Shown one piece after another: positions 36,401-47,952 of a stretch of 64,000 bases of DNA. Below the pieces are notes generated by a model that did not search any database, was not told the DNA's origin, and saw only the letters and a list, made by a program, of their open reading frames with translations. Numbering within the stretch: position 1 is the first letter of the stretch; every line of letters begins with the position of its first letter. The stretch is from Dentipellis sp. KUC8613 (Eukaryota; Basidiomycota; Agaricomycetes; Russulales; Hericiaceae). The stretch covers positions 236,680 to 300,679 of the forward strand of contig NSJX01000003.1 of the NCBI GenBank assembly GCA_002286715.1. Reading direction: 5' to 3'. Made by a program: the position numbers and the translations under genes.

Positions 36401-39215
36401 AGGCATCTTCATCCCGCCAGCGCGTCGACGAAGCTAGGGCTTCGCAAGCATCAAACACCAGTCAGAACAGAGTTCTTGACGGGCTAACACGTCTGAAAAA
36501 CGCTGGGCGTATAACCGGCTTCCACGTAAGTCTATTGACCTATTTCATACTGCTATGCTAATTAGTGTACAGGGTCGACTTGGTAGCCTCGGCACTATCC
36601 CCGACAAGTACGACGTGGCAGTCACAACAGCGTGTGGTCAGCTCAATAACATGGTCGTCGACACCGTCGAACAAGGCCAGTCGTGCATTGAATATCTCCG
36701 CAAGCAGAACATTGGACGCGCGTCCTTCATGGTACTGGAGAAGTTGTCGCGACCAAACATTGACCGCAGTCCGACTCCAGAAGGCGTACCTCGGCTATTC
36801 GACCTCATCAAGCCAAAGGACCCACGCTTCGCGCCTGCTTTCGCCAGAGCCACAAGCAACACCCTTGTCGCAGACAACCTTGAGCAGGCCAACCGCATTG
36901 CATTTGGCGGCGGGCGGCGGTGCCGGGTGGTCACTCTCCAAGGCCAGCTCATCGATGCATCTGGTACGATGTCTGGCGGTGGTAACCACGTCAGCCGTGG
37001 CGGTATGAGCTCGAAATTGCAATCGGATGCAGTGTCGCCCGAAGAGCTGAAGAGGTTCGAGCAGGACAGTGCCGAGGCAGGGCGGAAGCTTGAGCAAGCT
37101 CAGCAGGAGTTGCGTCAGGTGGAGGTACAGCTGGACTCACTCACAAGGTCCGGGCCAGAAATAGCTCTTGCAGAGGACAAAGTCAACCTGGACATTCGGA
37201 ATGGCGCGAAACGTATCGCTGAAGCTGAGAAGCGAGTCCGCGAGCTGAAGTATGCATTTTTTTTGTTCGTGATACCCTGTCGCCGCTAATTCTGCCCTCA
37301 GAGCCCGAAGCAAACCAGACGCCACGGACGTTGCTCGGATCACTGCACTTGAAGGCGAGATCGACGCCGCGAGCCAAGAGCTCGAGGAGCTGCGGGAGAA
37401 GGCGGGCTCTATTGAGGACGACATCAAGGCTCTCGAGAAGCGCATCCTTGACATAGGCGGTGCTAAGATGCTCAAGCAGAAATCCACTGTGGACGGCATC
37501 AAGCTGCACATCAACCTCGCCAATGACGAGATAACGAAGGCCGAGGTCGCCAAGGCAAAAGCTGAGAAAGATTCCGTCAAGCTAGCGAACGCTATCGAGT
37601 CCAACGAGGCCTCACTTAAAGAAGTCCAGGATGAGCTCGCGGGCCTGGTGGAGCAGCTGGAAGGGGTTGCGGAGACCGTCGCCGCTATCCGTGCCAAGGT
37701 GGAGGCTGCCCAATCGGCTGTGGACCACTCTAAAGACGATCTCGAAGAATTGAAGACCGCTCTTGACGAGAAGAATGAGGAGGTCCAGGCTTTCCGCAAC
37801 AAAGAAGTGGGTAGCTGACACTCAGCTTCACATAGGGGAGTGCTGATATATGCGGAAACAGAGGGAGCTCACACAAGATCTCGAGAACGTAATCAAGGAG
37901 ATAGAAGAGAATGACAAGAAGGTCGAGCATTGGCAAAAGCTGCACGACGAGCTGAAGTTGGAGGACATCGAGTAAGTCATTCACTATTGGAGTATGAAGA
38001 TGTTACCAATCGAATTCAGTGAGGATGACGAAGAGGAGGAGGAGGAGCAGGTCAAGGAGGAGGGTGAAGCCGAGCCAAATGACGAGGAAAGTCCGGTGAA
38101 GCAAGAGCCTGGTGAAGCGAGCGGCAAGAAGAAGCGCGGGAGCGCTCCTCCCCCCAATGAGCTACAGGCCTACAGCGCCGAACAGCTTTCTCGATTCAAG
38201 AGGCACGAGCTCATCGCCGACGCCGAACTGCTAGATGGTAAGCTTTGCTAGTCAAAACTTTGAGTACGATCACTCATTCTTCTATTAGAGAAATTGAAGA
38301 ACGCGAGACCCAATCTCGGCGTTCTGAAAGAGTACAGGAAGCGTGAAGAAGAGTTCCTGCGTCGTGCTAGAGATCTCGATGATACCACAAGTCTTCGTGA
38401 CGCCGAGAAGCAGAAGTATGACAATCTGAGGAAGCAACGTCTAGATGAATTCATGGCAGGATTCAACGCCATCTCGTTGAAGCTGAAGGAGATGTATCAG
38501 GTATGCTCATGAATGATTATCCTCACCTTGTGCATTCACTCAGAGGTTGACCCGGCGTTTGCAGATGATTACATTGGGAGGAAACGCCGAGCTGGAACTC
38601 GTGGACAGCATGGATCCTTTCTCCGAAGGTATCATCTTCAGTGTCATGCCTCCGAAGAAGAGCTGGAGAAACATCTCCAATCTATCGGGTGGGGAAAAGG
38701 TAAGGCGCCCATGGAGCTGCGTCGGTTGATGTCAAAACTGATCATGAACGTAGACATTGAGCTCGCTTGCCCTCGTTTTTGCGCTGCATGTTTTCAAGGT
38801 ACGTCCCGACCCTGCCGGCTTAACCGAAATGAAGTGCCAATTCGTTGGTCATCTAGCCGACCCCGCTTTATTTCATGGACGAGATCGACGCCGCCCTAGA
38901 TTTCCGTAACGTTTCCATTGTCGCGAATTACATTAAGGATCGGACCAAGAACGCCCAATTCATCATCATCTCACTGAGGTAAACCATCGTGCGCTTTTAA
39001 TTGGTTGTCTATATTCTGATCCTCTGCAGGAACGACATGTTCGAGCTCAGCCATCGCTTGATTGGCATTTACAAGACGTCAAATCAAACGAGGAGTACGT
39101 ATCCTTATTACAAGCGTTGACTACCCCAGATTCTGACAGTGCGTACTCCACAGGCATCTCAATCGACAACCGCGATCTTCACGTTCTTCGCAACCCTTCT
39201 GTCAATACGCAATAA
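33484..39215 (+). CDS. SMC4: SMC4, condensin ATPase subunit
   Basis: Core ATPase of condensin, which compacts mitotic chromosomes. Start at 33484; the first ~310 residues are a disordered, acidic/basic leader with SR and EE runs. The ATPase head begins SRLVIHQMALVNFKSYAGRQ, then Walker A SAIVGPNGSGKSNTIDALLF (about 34575-34640) with GYRASKMRQGKLSELIHNS, and later NRFLILQ and GEVESISQMKPKAP. Long coiled coils run 35.1-36.5 kb and 37.0-38.5 kb. The hinge is GRLGSLGTIPDKYDVAVTTA with GTMSGGGNHVSRGG (36590-37010). The C-terminal head has the ABC signature NLSGGEKTLSSLALVFALH (split by an intron at 38699) and Walker B PLYFMDEIDAALDFRNVSIV. It ends NRDLHVLRNPSVNTQ with TAA at 39215. At least fourteen introns. 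The FKSYAG opening and head sequences point to SMC4 rather than SMC1-3. Confidence 0.95.
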
Positions 39216-39318
39216 CGTCCTCGCTTTCTCTGCTGTAATCTTGGTTTTCTCTATGGCATGTTGTACTGTAGCTAGATTAAGTGTACTCGTAAGTAAAGTA
39301 GAGGTATCAGTTATATCA

Positions 39319-40872
39319 TCAAGTTTCTCTGTGGTCCTCTCGTATGGTCATCATGGTACGCAGCCAGTCCCCAAGGGATTTCCCGTCCCAACACTTGGAA
39401 GTCAATGCAGATGAGGTCGCGGCGCTTGCGGTTTCAGAAGGCAAGAGCACCGGAGGTTCTGATTGGAACCATGGATGCACGAGGGCATCCCTTGCCTTCA
39501 GCCTCGAGGCTTGGGGGTAGACCAGGAACCGGTGTATGAGATCGAGCGGTTTGGGTGTAGGGGAGGGGTGCAGGCAATGTGCGATCGACGACGTTTCTGA
39601 TCTGCGGTGTTCGAGAGGCATGTTGGGAAGCAAGGAGGCGAGGTCCACGCCTTCGGCTTCTGTAAACGTAACTTTGGTCGCGTCTGGTAGGTCCTTGAAA
39701 CTCTGTATCGATGGGGTGGTCGTTTGGCTAACCGGTTATATGCGTTTGGACTATCACTCACCGGCCAGGTCTCAGTATTAGGTGTCCCGCGGGTGCTAAA
39801 GATACTCCAGATGAGCCCAAGATCTCCTCTGCTCGAGTCGAAGAGGGGACAACGCCCCCATTTCACCGAAGCCCATGCGGATTTCGGAGGATCCAGGATG
39901 TATGCTTTTGTGCGATCTTCCTGGTCTTCCTCATCAGAATCCCAGTCATCGTCATCATCGTTCACATTCCTACGATGAAGAGATGTGAAAAACTCTGCGA
40001 TTGTCGCGCCGAGAGCCCAACGGTCGGCGGCCAGTGCGTCATAAGACTTGGGGCCAAATAGGAGCTCCGGCGCACGGTATGGGCTTGAAATGCGCCATTA
40101 GAGCCTCCCAAGGAGAGACGGCGTCTCCACGTACCCAGTCCCGACTTCGAAGTACATCTTCTTGGAATCTTCTGGCCATAGGTCGTGCCTTTTATCCGCA
40201 TTGCTCTCGCCCGGCCCGAAAGCGATTCCAAAATCGATGAGCTTGAGGCATCCATTTTCGCAAAGTAGGATATTGCTGGGTTTGATATCCCTGTGTGCAA
40301 TCTCTCGACCTTCCTCGTGAAGGTACGCGATGGCGCCGAGGAGTTGATATATCAACCCTTTCGAAATTACGGAAAAAGCCTTAGAAATCCCGTCTTTTGC
40401 CTCTGGTGGATCTACACCGTAAGGCTGGGAGGAAAATCGTGGGGACGCCAGCAGAGCTGTCAAAGAGTGCGGGATATACGGCATCCAGAAACTCTGCAAT
40501 GATCGTCCCCGATCAAATGCATGGTGCAAAACGTTGATAATCTACGAGAAGGCATGGTTTCAGTTCCTGGTAAGACTGGCAGAGAAATGCCTAGACATTC
40601 GGGTGAGATAGCGAGAGCAGTATTCGCAACTCCTTGATGATATCATGCGGCTCTTTGGTGAGGTGCTTATCCGCCTCGCCGGTTTTGACTGCCGTCCATT
40701 GATGTGAGCCATCACCCATAAGCACACGCTGACGATAAACAACAGAAACCAGCGTTTCGGCGATGACAGTCGCATCTTCTGCCTTGAAGATGATTGTTAG
40801 CACTCCTTGTCGCGTGCGTTTTGATTAAGAGAACCAACCGACCGACTTATTCTGATCCCCTTCGCGTTGCAT
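39319..40872 (-). CDS. CDK-type protein kinase, Cak1-like
   Basis: Serine/threonine kinase of the CMGC group. Motifs in order on the minus strand are a weak N-lobe [20 protein letters not shown] (Lys of AVKT), [40 protein letters not shown], then [20 protein letters not shown] (catalytic HRD), IDFGIAFG (DFG), MYFEVGTG joined to [47 protein letters not shown] and [20 protein letters not shown]. No Gly-x-Gly-x2-Gly loop is visible before the Lys, as in Cak1-type CDK-activating kinases. A 5' exon starting MQREGDQNK at 40872 is plausible but its junction is unresolved. Convergent with SMC4, 103 bp between stops. Confidence 0.82.
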
Positions 40873-42121
40873 TTTTCTAGTGGTTCATTGGTTAGTTGGC
40901 CATTTTCGTGGAAGTCGTCTAGAGAGCACCTACGACTGCAGTTGTTCTCAGATCGAGCTAAACCGAGGTGACCAAGTTGATCAAGTACTTGCAGGGCTAG
41001 TCTCCGTAGCTGACCTCGACAAGGAAGATAGTCGTTCCTTATTGCAGGGCCGCTGCGGCACAGCCACCTCTGGCTCGCATAACTCTCATCATACTATTGC
41101 TACAGGCCGACTTGAACCAACTGAGTGCTCTGCAGTAGAAGTGTTTCCTAAATCCTACCCACCCCGCGTCCTCAAATCAAAGCCAGCACGGTGCTCATAA
41201 CGTGCGCTCCCCAATTGAATCCGGTACAGCCGTGACTCGACACACCCAGCTTTGTTATGTACGGAAACGCTGGTCGTCGGTTCAGGTGACTGTGGCATAC
41301 GGGTCCCCTGTAGGTCGCTGAAATGGTTCTTCTTTATCCAGTGCTTGGAGGATACATCTGTCGCTCAGGATCGGTGTCTTGATATTCAAAATAAGAACGA
41401 AATTCCATGCACTGTGCCAGGGCCGCTGACTTCACTGAGCATCTAACTCGTGTCAAGGGTCCGGATCCTCGCCTATCCCCGTCATAGGGATTGGTCCGCT
41501 TCTACTCGTGGTCAAAACTACTCTGGACAACACGCACCAGCCAGGGCTACCGTGCAACCCTCGGCTGCCATCAGACCCCTCAATCACTACTTCTGCTCTA
41601 CAATTGCATGCAGACCTCGAAGTCGAGGACTTATGTGCACCGTGGTCTTCCCTAACCTGCGGACGCCCCGTACATTTTGAAGCTGGCTCCCTTGCATGTC
41701 TATCCGCTCCCGATTCTACGTGCTATCACATCATGAACTCACCCCTCTCCCTCGAGCATCGTCTACAGGATGAGATTCGCTGACGCTGCCTCACTCTCAA
41801 GCATATCCTCGTACCTATGCCTATACTTTGTCTCGTACGAAAGGCAGCCTATCTGGGAAGAAAAAGAGCTTCTGCTTGAGAACTCCTGAGAACGATGCCC
41901 TGCGCTTTCGTATCTGATATATCGAACCCTATGCGGTATCCTGGAGTGTCTACATTTTTCAGCTTCAGTGGATTCACAGGCATGCATCGTCTAGGAACTC
42001 ACTCAAACCCCTTCGCAACCCGCCTCCCTGAGAGGATGACCTATGGTTCTCGAGTGGAGGAGACAGAGACGAGTAGAAACAGGTTAGTGGCAATTGACTT
42101 ACCAAAGTTTTCCAGCCAGCC
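40873..42121. other. Intergenic left flank of the mobile element
   Basis: 1.25 kb with no supported gene. Frames up to about 106 codons on either strand show no domain. It ends at the AGGATC duplication bordering the element. Confidence 0.4.
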
Positions 42122-42127
42122 AGGATC
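42122..42127. repeat. Target-site duplication AGGATC, left copy
   Basis: Direct 6-bp repeat immediately outside the left terminal inverted repeat. The identical hexamer sits immediately outside the right terminus at 56358-56363. A 4-6 bp duplication is what retroviral-type (rve) integrases make; Mavericks/Polintons make 6 bp. Confidence 0.75.
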
Positions 42128-42220
42128 TATGGCGGTCGAAACGTTGCAAAATTCATTCCGCGCGCGACGGAGATTTCCGCACGCGCGACAAACTACTTTT
42201 CCGCGCGCGACAAACCACTT
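42128..42220 (+). repeat. Left terminal inverted repeat
   Basis: Begins TATGGCGGTCGAAACGTTGC and continues AAAATTCATTCCGCGCGCGA, CGGAGATTTCCGCACGCGCG, ACAAACT. It matches the reverse complement of the right end over about 90 bp: 26 identical bases, two mismatches, then about 40 identical bases, after which the match decays. Confidence 0.8.
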
Positions 42221-42362
42221 TTCCGCACGCGACAAACACCATTTCCGCGCACACGCAGAATACAAAACGTACACGACAGCTAGTTTTTTCCGCACACGAC
42301 AAATACTGTTTTCCGCGCACGACGAAATGCCTCTTCCCTCTTCCGCACACGACAAACGAGTC
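42154..42362 (+). repeat. Subterminal tandem 22-24 bp motifs, left end
   Basis: About eight imperfect units of the form TTTCCGCGC(A/G)CGACAAAC plus 4-6 variable bases run inward from the terminus. The fifth unit is expanded by an insertion. Units are not a constant multiple of three, and every frame stays open across them because the motif lacks stops, so this is not a coding repeat. Such arrays often bind the transposase. Confidence 0.7.
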
Positions 42363-43726
42363 TTTATCAGGTATACAATTATCACTGATCTAGTTGAGCC
42401 ATGCAGTACAATATCATTGATTTCACTCATAAATCATTAGGAGATTCAGGAGTGCTGCAGGAAGAGTCGGCCTCGGCGGTAGCGGCTATGGATTACATAG
42501 AACAAGCAGCATGTCATGTCGTCTCGAGCTGGACCTTGTAAGCTACCAGCAGGTCATGTAGTAAACATCAAGTGGCCACTGGCAGTGGCAGGGCAGTCAG
42601 CCCGCGCTCCTGGTCGTCATCGCGCAGAACATCATGCGGACATTCATCCCACCCATCACGCACCTCGCTCAAGCTGCCCCTTGGGCTCGCCTCGCACGTC
42701 TCGAAGTTCTACGACCTGGTATGCAACGAGGCCTTCACAGGTCATGATGATGGGGCCAGAGGCGTTGGCAAAGGCAGAACTCATGAAGCGCACAGCAGTG
42801 CAACTAGGGAAATGGCGAAGGTGTCTGTGCACGAGATAAGGGTAGGGCCGAGACACAAGATCAGGATGTCGCGGTATTACAGATTGACAAGGGGCAGGAT
42901 GTGAACAAACAGGAAAATGGCAAGGGTGGTTAAGAGTTGAAACGAGGACAAGGGGAGCGATGGCAAGATCCTGCGAGGCCGCCACAAGCCACAGCGCCCG
43001 AAGTTTCTAGCACTGCTGCAGAATGAGGGGGGGATTGTCGGTGCACGGCGATGTGAGCATGTGTCTTGAGCGGTCATAAAGGTAAACTGCGTGGCTGTTG
43101 GTTGACAATAGGGCTCGAGGCGATTCAGTATACTCACTAGCTTGTGGTCAAGTCCCTGAATACTACTCCCACCGCAGCTGCTTGGCCCTATCCACCCTGG
43201 CCGGCTGCTAGACTGGTGGCGACGTGGCTACAGGTATGCTTTTTCCGGGGCGATGCAGTCTTTGACGCAGGTGCGAGCACTGGTCAGTGCCGACTGCCCT
43301 AAGCACACAAACTGGTGAGCCCTGCTCCGAATGTAGACACATATTACTACCTACCTCAAGCCCTTAGGCAGCAGAGACGACCTCGCCTAGTGTGAGGTAG
43401 CCAAAACGAAGGAGATGGGAGCAACCTCAAAACAACCTCACGATGATGAAGCTGGGGAGAGTGAGGAGTGTGGATTCAGGTCCTCTGCGGGGCATCTGTG
43501 CCGTCCACAAGAGCTTTGCTGCCTTAGCGACCGTGCGTCTGCAGGCGGCGGCGACGATGTAGCGGGAGGGAAAGGGTGGAGTTGGCAAAGCGCCGAGGCG
43601 AGCTGTGTCACAATGCAGTGACACCTGTGACATCGTGGCGGTGGCGGTAGCTTTGTCGCCTTCAATGCAGTACTTAATTATAACATACATCTATCGCAGA
43701 TTATAGTAGATTCTAAATTGAGAGGC
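42363..43726. other. Element interior, no gene supported
   Basis: 1.36 kb between the left subterminal array and the integrase stop. Short frames on both strands, such as a plus-strand run LKLPLGLASHVSKFYDLVC near 42675-42730, could be remnants of a decayed gene, but no family is recognisable. Confidence 0.35.
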
Positions 43727-45774
43727 TTATAGCATGTCGAAGTCGAATACAACCTGTTCCAACAACCTGATGGCCCGGCACCAAGCCACTGCACGGGGAT
43801 ACCAAAGCTCGCGGGGGAGAGGGATTACGAGTCGCCTTGTTCCTCGAGATCCATACGGAATCTCGCCCGTAGATGGATACCCGCCTTCATCCCATTCGCT
43901 ATCTAATAGCATCATGTCCTGAGGCAAAATTCCATTATTGCAAACCTCGTCGTAAGCATCCCAGAACAGTTGCTGCAGTTCGGGATTTGGGAATGGGTTT
44001 CTATGATCGGCCACCGGAATTGGGTCATGGCGAATGTTGGGTTCTTGGTCAGCTGCTACAGCATCCTCGAGCTCCGAGATTGGTATTGGATCAAGCTCAG
44101 CCTCATCTCCGGGTTCGCTGTGATCCGCTCCTTCATCGGACGAATGTCCAGCACCAGTCTGTCCATGGCTTCGAACATGGACATTACCTTCAGTGCCATA
44201 ATAGCGCTGGAGGAGATCTGGATGCACACCAGACAGCTCGTCCCTGTAGTCATTATATACACCGTGCTCGACTGCGGATAGAAATCGCATGTCCTGCATC
44301 GTAAAGATAGATAAAATGAGTCTAAATCGAGGCTAGACATGGTGTCAAGGCTCGCACCTCCGGTGTTTGATCGTGGGTTCCGCTGACCGCGTGCTGATTC
44401 CAATGTGCCCGGAAAGTCTCGCAGTCTAGATTAATTTCTCCAAGAAACAAGGAATGAAGGAGCCAGAGATGATGTGGGTTCCCTGGATCCAGACCATGCA
44501 GGTGCTCAAGGCGAAGAAAGAATGCCCGCCAGTAGCGAAAGAACTGGGCCCCAACATCACCCCACAGGCGTTCGATTCGCTGATTATGTGTCGATCTATA
44601 AGGCTGTTAGTAACAGATATATTGCCGGTCTGATGATAAGTAATGACGCACGATCCCCATAAGAATGAACCGCGGTTCGGTCCTCGGTTCACAATCATCC
44701 ACACGGCTGCTTGAATATTCTCGCCTCCCCGATCCCCCCTCAATCGCCAGGGTGCTCCATACGTAGAGACTGCATCCAAAAACAGTTCTAGTACAGTAGC
44801 TGCCTGATTGTTGGTACTTGCGCGCAGGCCCGTGACCTTCCGAGTCATTGGTGTGTTCAGTCATAACTTATGGATTCCGACACGTTACTCACCATTCGAT
44901 CGAAACCATCTATGAACCCATGAATCACTAATCCATACCTGATCCCTTTGTGGTGTCCATCGGTGTGCCAGAGATCGCCTGAACGCCGGGTTCTGTAAAT
45001 CTGACGCGATATCATTGCCTGGCGACGGAGAGTGGTCCCAAGTCCATCGACACGCTGAATAGCTCCCCGTACACGGTCCTTCTGAACACGCAAACCATCT
45101 GATCGAAGATATGCTTGAATAAATCGCAGACCCGAAGTAGGTTTCTTAACTTTGAAAGCACGGATCATGCTGTCGAGTTCACCGTCTGTTATCTCTGAGA
45201 ACCTGCGCTGAAGGCCATTCTGCTTCAGTGCACGCCACAGTGTGACACGATCCATTCCTAGCGCCTTTGCGAGGCGCTTATGCGTTATCTTCCGGCGTGG
45301 AGACACGGCATCTGCAAGCCAGTCCTTGTTGATGACTTTCCGAGGCCGTCCACGCTGCCCATTACGTTCGAGTTGGACAGGTGCTACAAAATTTACCTGC
45401 CCGGCAGCGGAGGTGTTGCTACATAACATGCTTAGTAGTCGCAGATCGACATTGGCCGGTAGCACTCACATATGTTGGCGTTCTTGTGCGGCATCACGTA
45501 ACTTCGTCATAGTGTACAGCAAGGCTGCAGCACATGCCTCAGTCCAAGCCACATCTCCTATTTCTTGATCCAATGCTAGCAAGATCGGCAGCATCTGCTG
45601 CTCCAGAGTTTCTGATGCCGTTCGGAGCTGTATCGAATCTGAGTCCTCCAGGCGAAGTAGTCGTGCTGCGTGCCGGTGAGCATTGGATAAGATGACATGA
45701 GCACTGCGGATATCATCACTCCAGCCTTGAGGATTATTGGGTAGAGCAGGGAAGATATGAGATAAGTCTGGCAT
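43727..45774 (-). CDS. DDE integrase-core transposase (rve type) with introns
   Basis: Start at 45774 (MPDLSHIFPALPNNPQGWSD). An N-terminal helical region is joined by an in-phase intron (about 45470-45425) to NTSAAGQVNFVAPVQLERNG. A basic RGRPRKVINKDW motif follows, then a helix-turn-helix KITHKRLAKALGMDRVTLWR. The catalytic core is complete after splicing. First Asp: GDLWHTDGHHKGIRYGLVIH (codon 44959-44961). Second Asp: LRGDRGGENIQAAVWM (44732-44734). Glu: STHNQRIERLWGDVGAQF (44571-44573, just after an intron). GLDPGNPHHLWLLHSLF and SAVEHGVYNDYRDELSGVHP are family-typical downstream segments. An acidic C-terminus ends VVFDFDML. No stop or frameshift was found across the four or so introns, so it may be functional. 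Similar integrase-core proteins are numerous in Agaricomycetes. Confidence 0.85.
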
Positions 45775-45965
45775 CTTGTGAGGGGCCGTTATGTTCGATG
45801 AAGCATGGTGACTAGCAGGAGGCGGGAGGTGAGAGGCGCGTCACCCACATTCGCCGCGGCCCGGCAGCCATTCCTATGCACTGCGCAAACTCTTTATAAA
45901 TGCTGTAGAACAGACAGCCAGTCATTTCCTCCCGCTGCCCTCAGAAGCTGTCCCGCACTTTCGAC
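45775..45965. promoter_or_regulatory. Divergent promoter, integrase and BTB genes
   Basis: 191 bp between divergent ATGs. TTTATAAA at 45893-45900 lies about 66 bp upstream of the BTB start and is a plausible TATA element. Confidence 0.45.
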
Positions 45966-46977
45966 ATGTCTGCATCTCTGGGAGCGGCAGCTCTCATTAC
46001 ATTCCGCCCATCTTTGGATTCTCTAACTTGCGGCGGTGCGGCGCAGCACTCCCCACGATACTACGACCCAACTGGCTCGGTCATAATCCGTGTAAGCTAT
46101 ATCCCATATTCCAGACTGTTTATTCACTGCAGAAAATACTCAATTAGGTCGAGGACACCCTCTACCGGCTGTCTGACCACCTCATGCAGATTCGGTCAAA
46201 GGTCTTTGAGCATATGTTTTCGTTACACCCGACCCCAGACCCTGAAGGCACCACCGACAGCAACCCAGTCTTCCTTGGCAGCACTCTCGCAAGTGAATTT
46301 GATGCATTGGTTGAGTTTCTCTTCTACCCGTGAGTGCCTCGTAACAGCTGCAGAACTGAGATAACTCACCCCGCAAGAGCAGACGTGTTCGAAAGCAGGA
46401 TATGAAAACACTATGTGGAATTCTCCACCTTTCGTCGCGCTACCTAATTGAGGACGGCCGTGAATACGCGATTGAGAAGCTACAGACCCACCCAGAGTGG
46501 AACGCGGCTCACCAGCTTGGACTTGGGGTAGCACACCAGGTTCGCGACTGGATAGAGCCGGCATTTCGAGAGCTGGTGGCGCGTCCCATCCATGCCATCA
46601 CGCCACAAGAGATTACGGGGATTGGCTTTCCCACCTTTTACCAGCTCGTTCTGGTAAAAGAGAAGATCAGCCAGCATCGCCATGCCCTTGCTTACTTCGA
46701 TGTTCCCTTCGAACCTGGACTCACCTGCAGAACCAGGATCCAGTGTCAGCGAGAGTGGGCAAAGGTGTGGTACGGAACATTCGCAAAGATGCTGATCCAC
46801 CCGGAAACGCCGAAATCCGATGCGACTGTTCTCAAGGCGATCGACCAATCAGCAGGACATATCGAAGGGGTATGTATACCATGCCATGTGAGTACAACTT
46901 CGATGATCAAGGGTTCGGGTGCTTTGGCGAAGGAGGAGGCAATGATCGAGGAAGGGCTGGGAGTTGTGCTGCAGTAG
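45966..46977 (+). CDS. BTB/POZ-domain protein
   Basis: Start at 45966 (MSASLGAAALITFRPSLDSL). The BTB core is split by an intron with a GTAAGC donor: RYYDPTGSVIIR, then VEDTLYRLSDHLMQIRSKVF and EHMFSLHPTPDPEGTTDSNP with VFLGSTLASEFDALVEFLFY. After a second intron come ILHLSSRYLIEDGREYAIEK and the long helical C-terminal region (HQLGLGVAHQVRDWIEPAFR, AITPQEITGIGFPTFYQLVL). It ends EEGLGVVLQ. BTB domains dimerise and recruit partners such as cullin-3 or chromatin factors. The family is hugely expanded in Agaricomycetes, so presence alone is not specific. Here it lies inside the putative transposon and faces away from the integrase gene. No frameshift is seen. Confidence 0.8.
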
Positions 46978-47732
46978 TAAGGCTGGGTACTTAGGGGCTG
47001 GTACTGTACTTACTAGCTCTGCGATCTGACCAGGATGTCGGCATAAAATGAGTGTCATTTTTCAAGTAAGGGCCCCTTCGGCGGGCACGGTTTTGCATTC
47101 CGTGGCCCCAGAGGTGCCGACTTCGCGCGTCACGGTACTGGGCCCCCGCGCCCTGCATGTATGTGCCGGAACAGAAACCTGCGGTACAATTTTTCGGGAA
47201 AACTGGTGCTGCTGCGCCAGATGCAGAGATGTCTACCTGCCTCCCAGTCACCCATGCCGCTCGCCGGCCGGTCTTGAAGCCACGCAGCATGCCCGTATTG
47301 CCGACGACCGATGCTCGCCCCGCCCGCGGCGCGATGGAGGTACCCGAACACGAGCTGGGAATCATGATCCTTCTTCTGTGACAGCGCCAGGAGCGGTGGG
47401 CGGCTCATGTGGCTGCGAGAGGGTGTCCAGCCGCGGGGAGAAGAGAGTGCAGTGCCTGGAGGGGAGCAGAGAGCAGAGCGAGATGGCTGAAGGCGCGACC
47501 GCAGTGTGCTGTCACATGGGAAGACCAGCATTCACTATGGAGACTACATGTCCCATACCTGAAGCTGGGACACTACTGTGTCGTCCAACCATGCATGAGC
47601 AGAAACGGCACAAAACCTGTGTAGGACGAAGACACGTAAAGTCCTAAATTCAAACTCCGTCTAAATTTACTTAGCGCAGCAAAACCCCATGGAATTAATA
47701 TTCATTAAGTATATAGCATCTAAGTTATAGAG
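46978..47732. other. Element interior, no gene supported
   Basis: 755 bp. A plus-strand frame of 199 codons (47048-47647) and minus-strand frames of 124-133 codons overlap here, but their composition is Cys/Arg/Gly-rich without a recognisable domain. Confidence 0.35.
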
Positions 47733-47832
47733 GATGGCGACAGTAGGAGTCGAACCAAAGACCTTATGTATGTGGGTGCCTGCCGATGTTTCACAGGATC
47801 AGGGAAGCACATACCATTAGGCCACTAGGGCT
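47733..47832 (-). pseudogene. tRNA-like remnant with pol III A and B boxes
   Basis: On the minus strand, TGGCCTAATGGTA (A box, 47813-47825) is followed about 56 bases later by GGTTCGACTCC (B box, 47746-47756) and then TACTGTCGCC, a tRNA 3'-acceptor-like end. The 5' acceptor half does not pair with that end and the T stem is mismatched, so it is not a working tRNA as written. It may be a decayed tRNA gene or a tRNA-derived SINE head. Confidence 0.35.
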
Positions 47833-47952
47833 TTGCTATGTATGATGTGTATTAAATATAAGGAGTACTTCATTTCGGACGATCGTACAAAATAAATGTG
47901 TCGAGATGCGGGAGAGGAGGCAGATGCAGAGGATTGTGGCAGGACCACCGGG

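Noticed and set aside
42128..42360. Possible CRISPR-like array or coding repeat
   Set aside because: Unit spacing is short and irregular without unique spacers, the host is a fungus, and unit length is not a multiple of three; it fits subterminal transposon repeats.
47048..47647. 199-codon plus-strand frame inside the element
   Set aside because: Cys/Arg-rich, no family likeness, overlapped by equally long antisense frames; not called as a gene.
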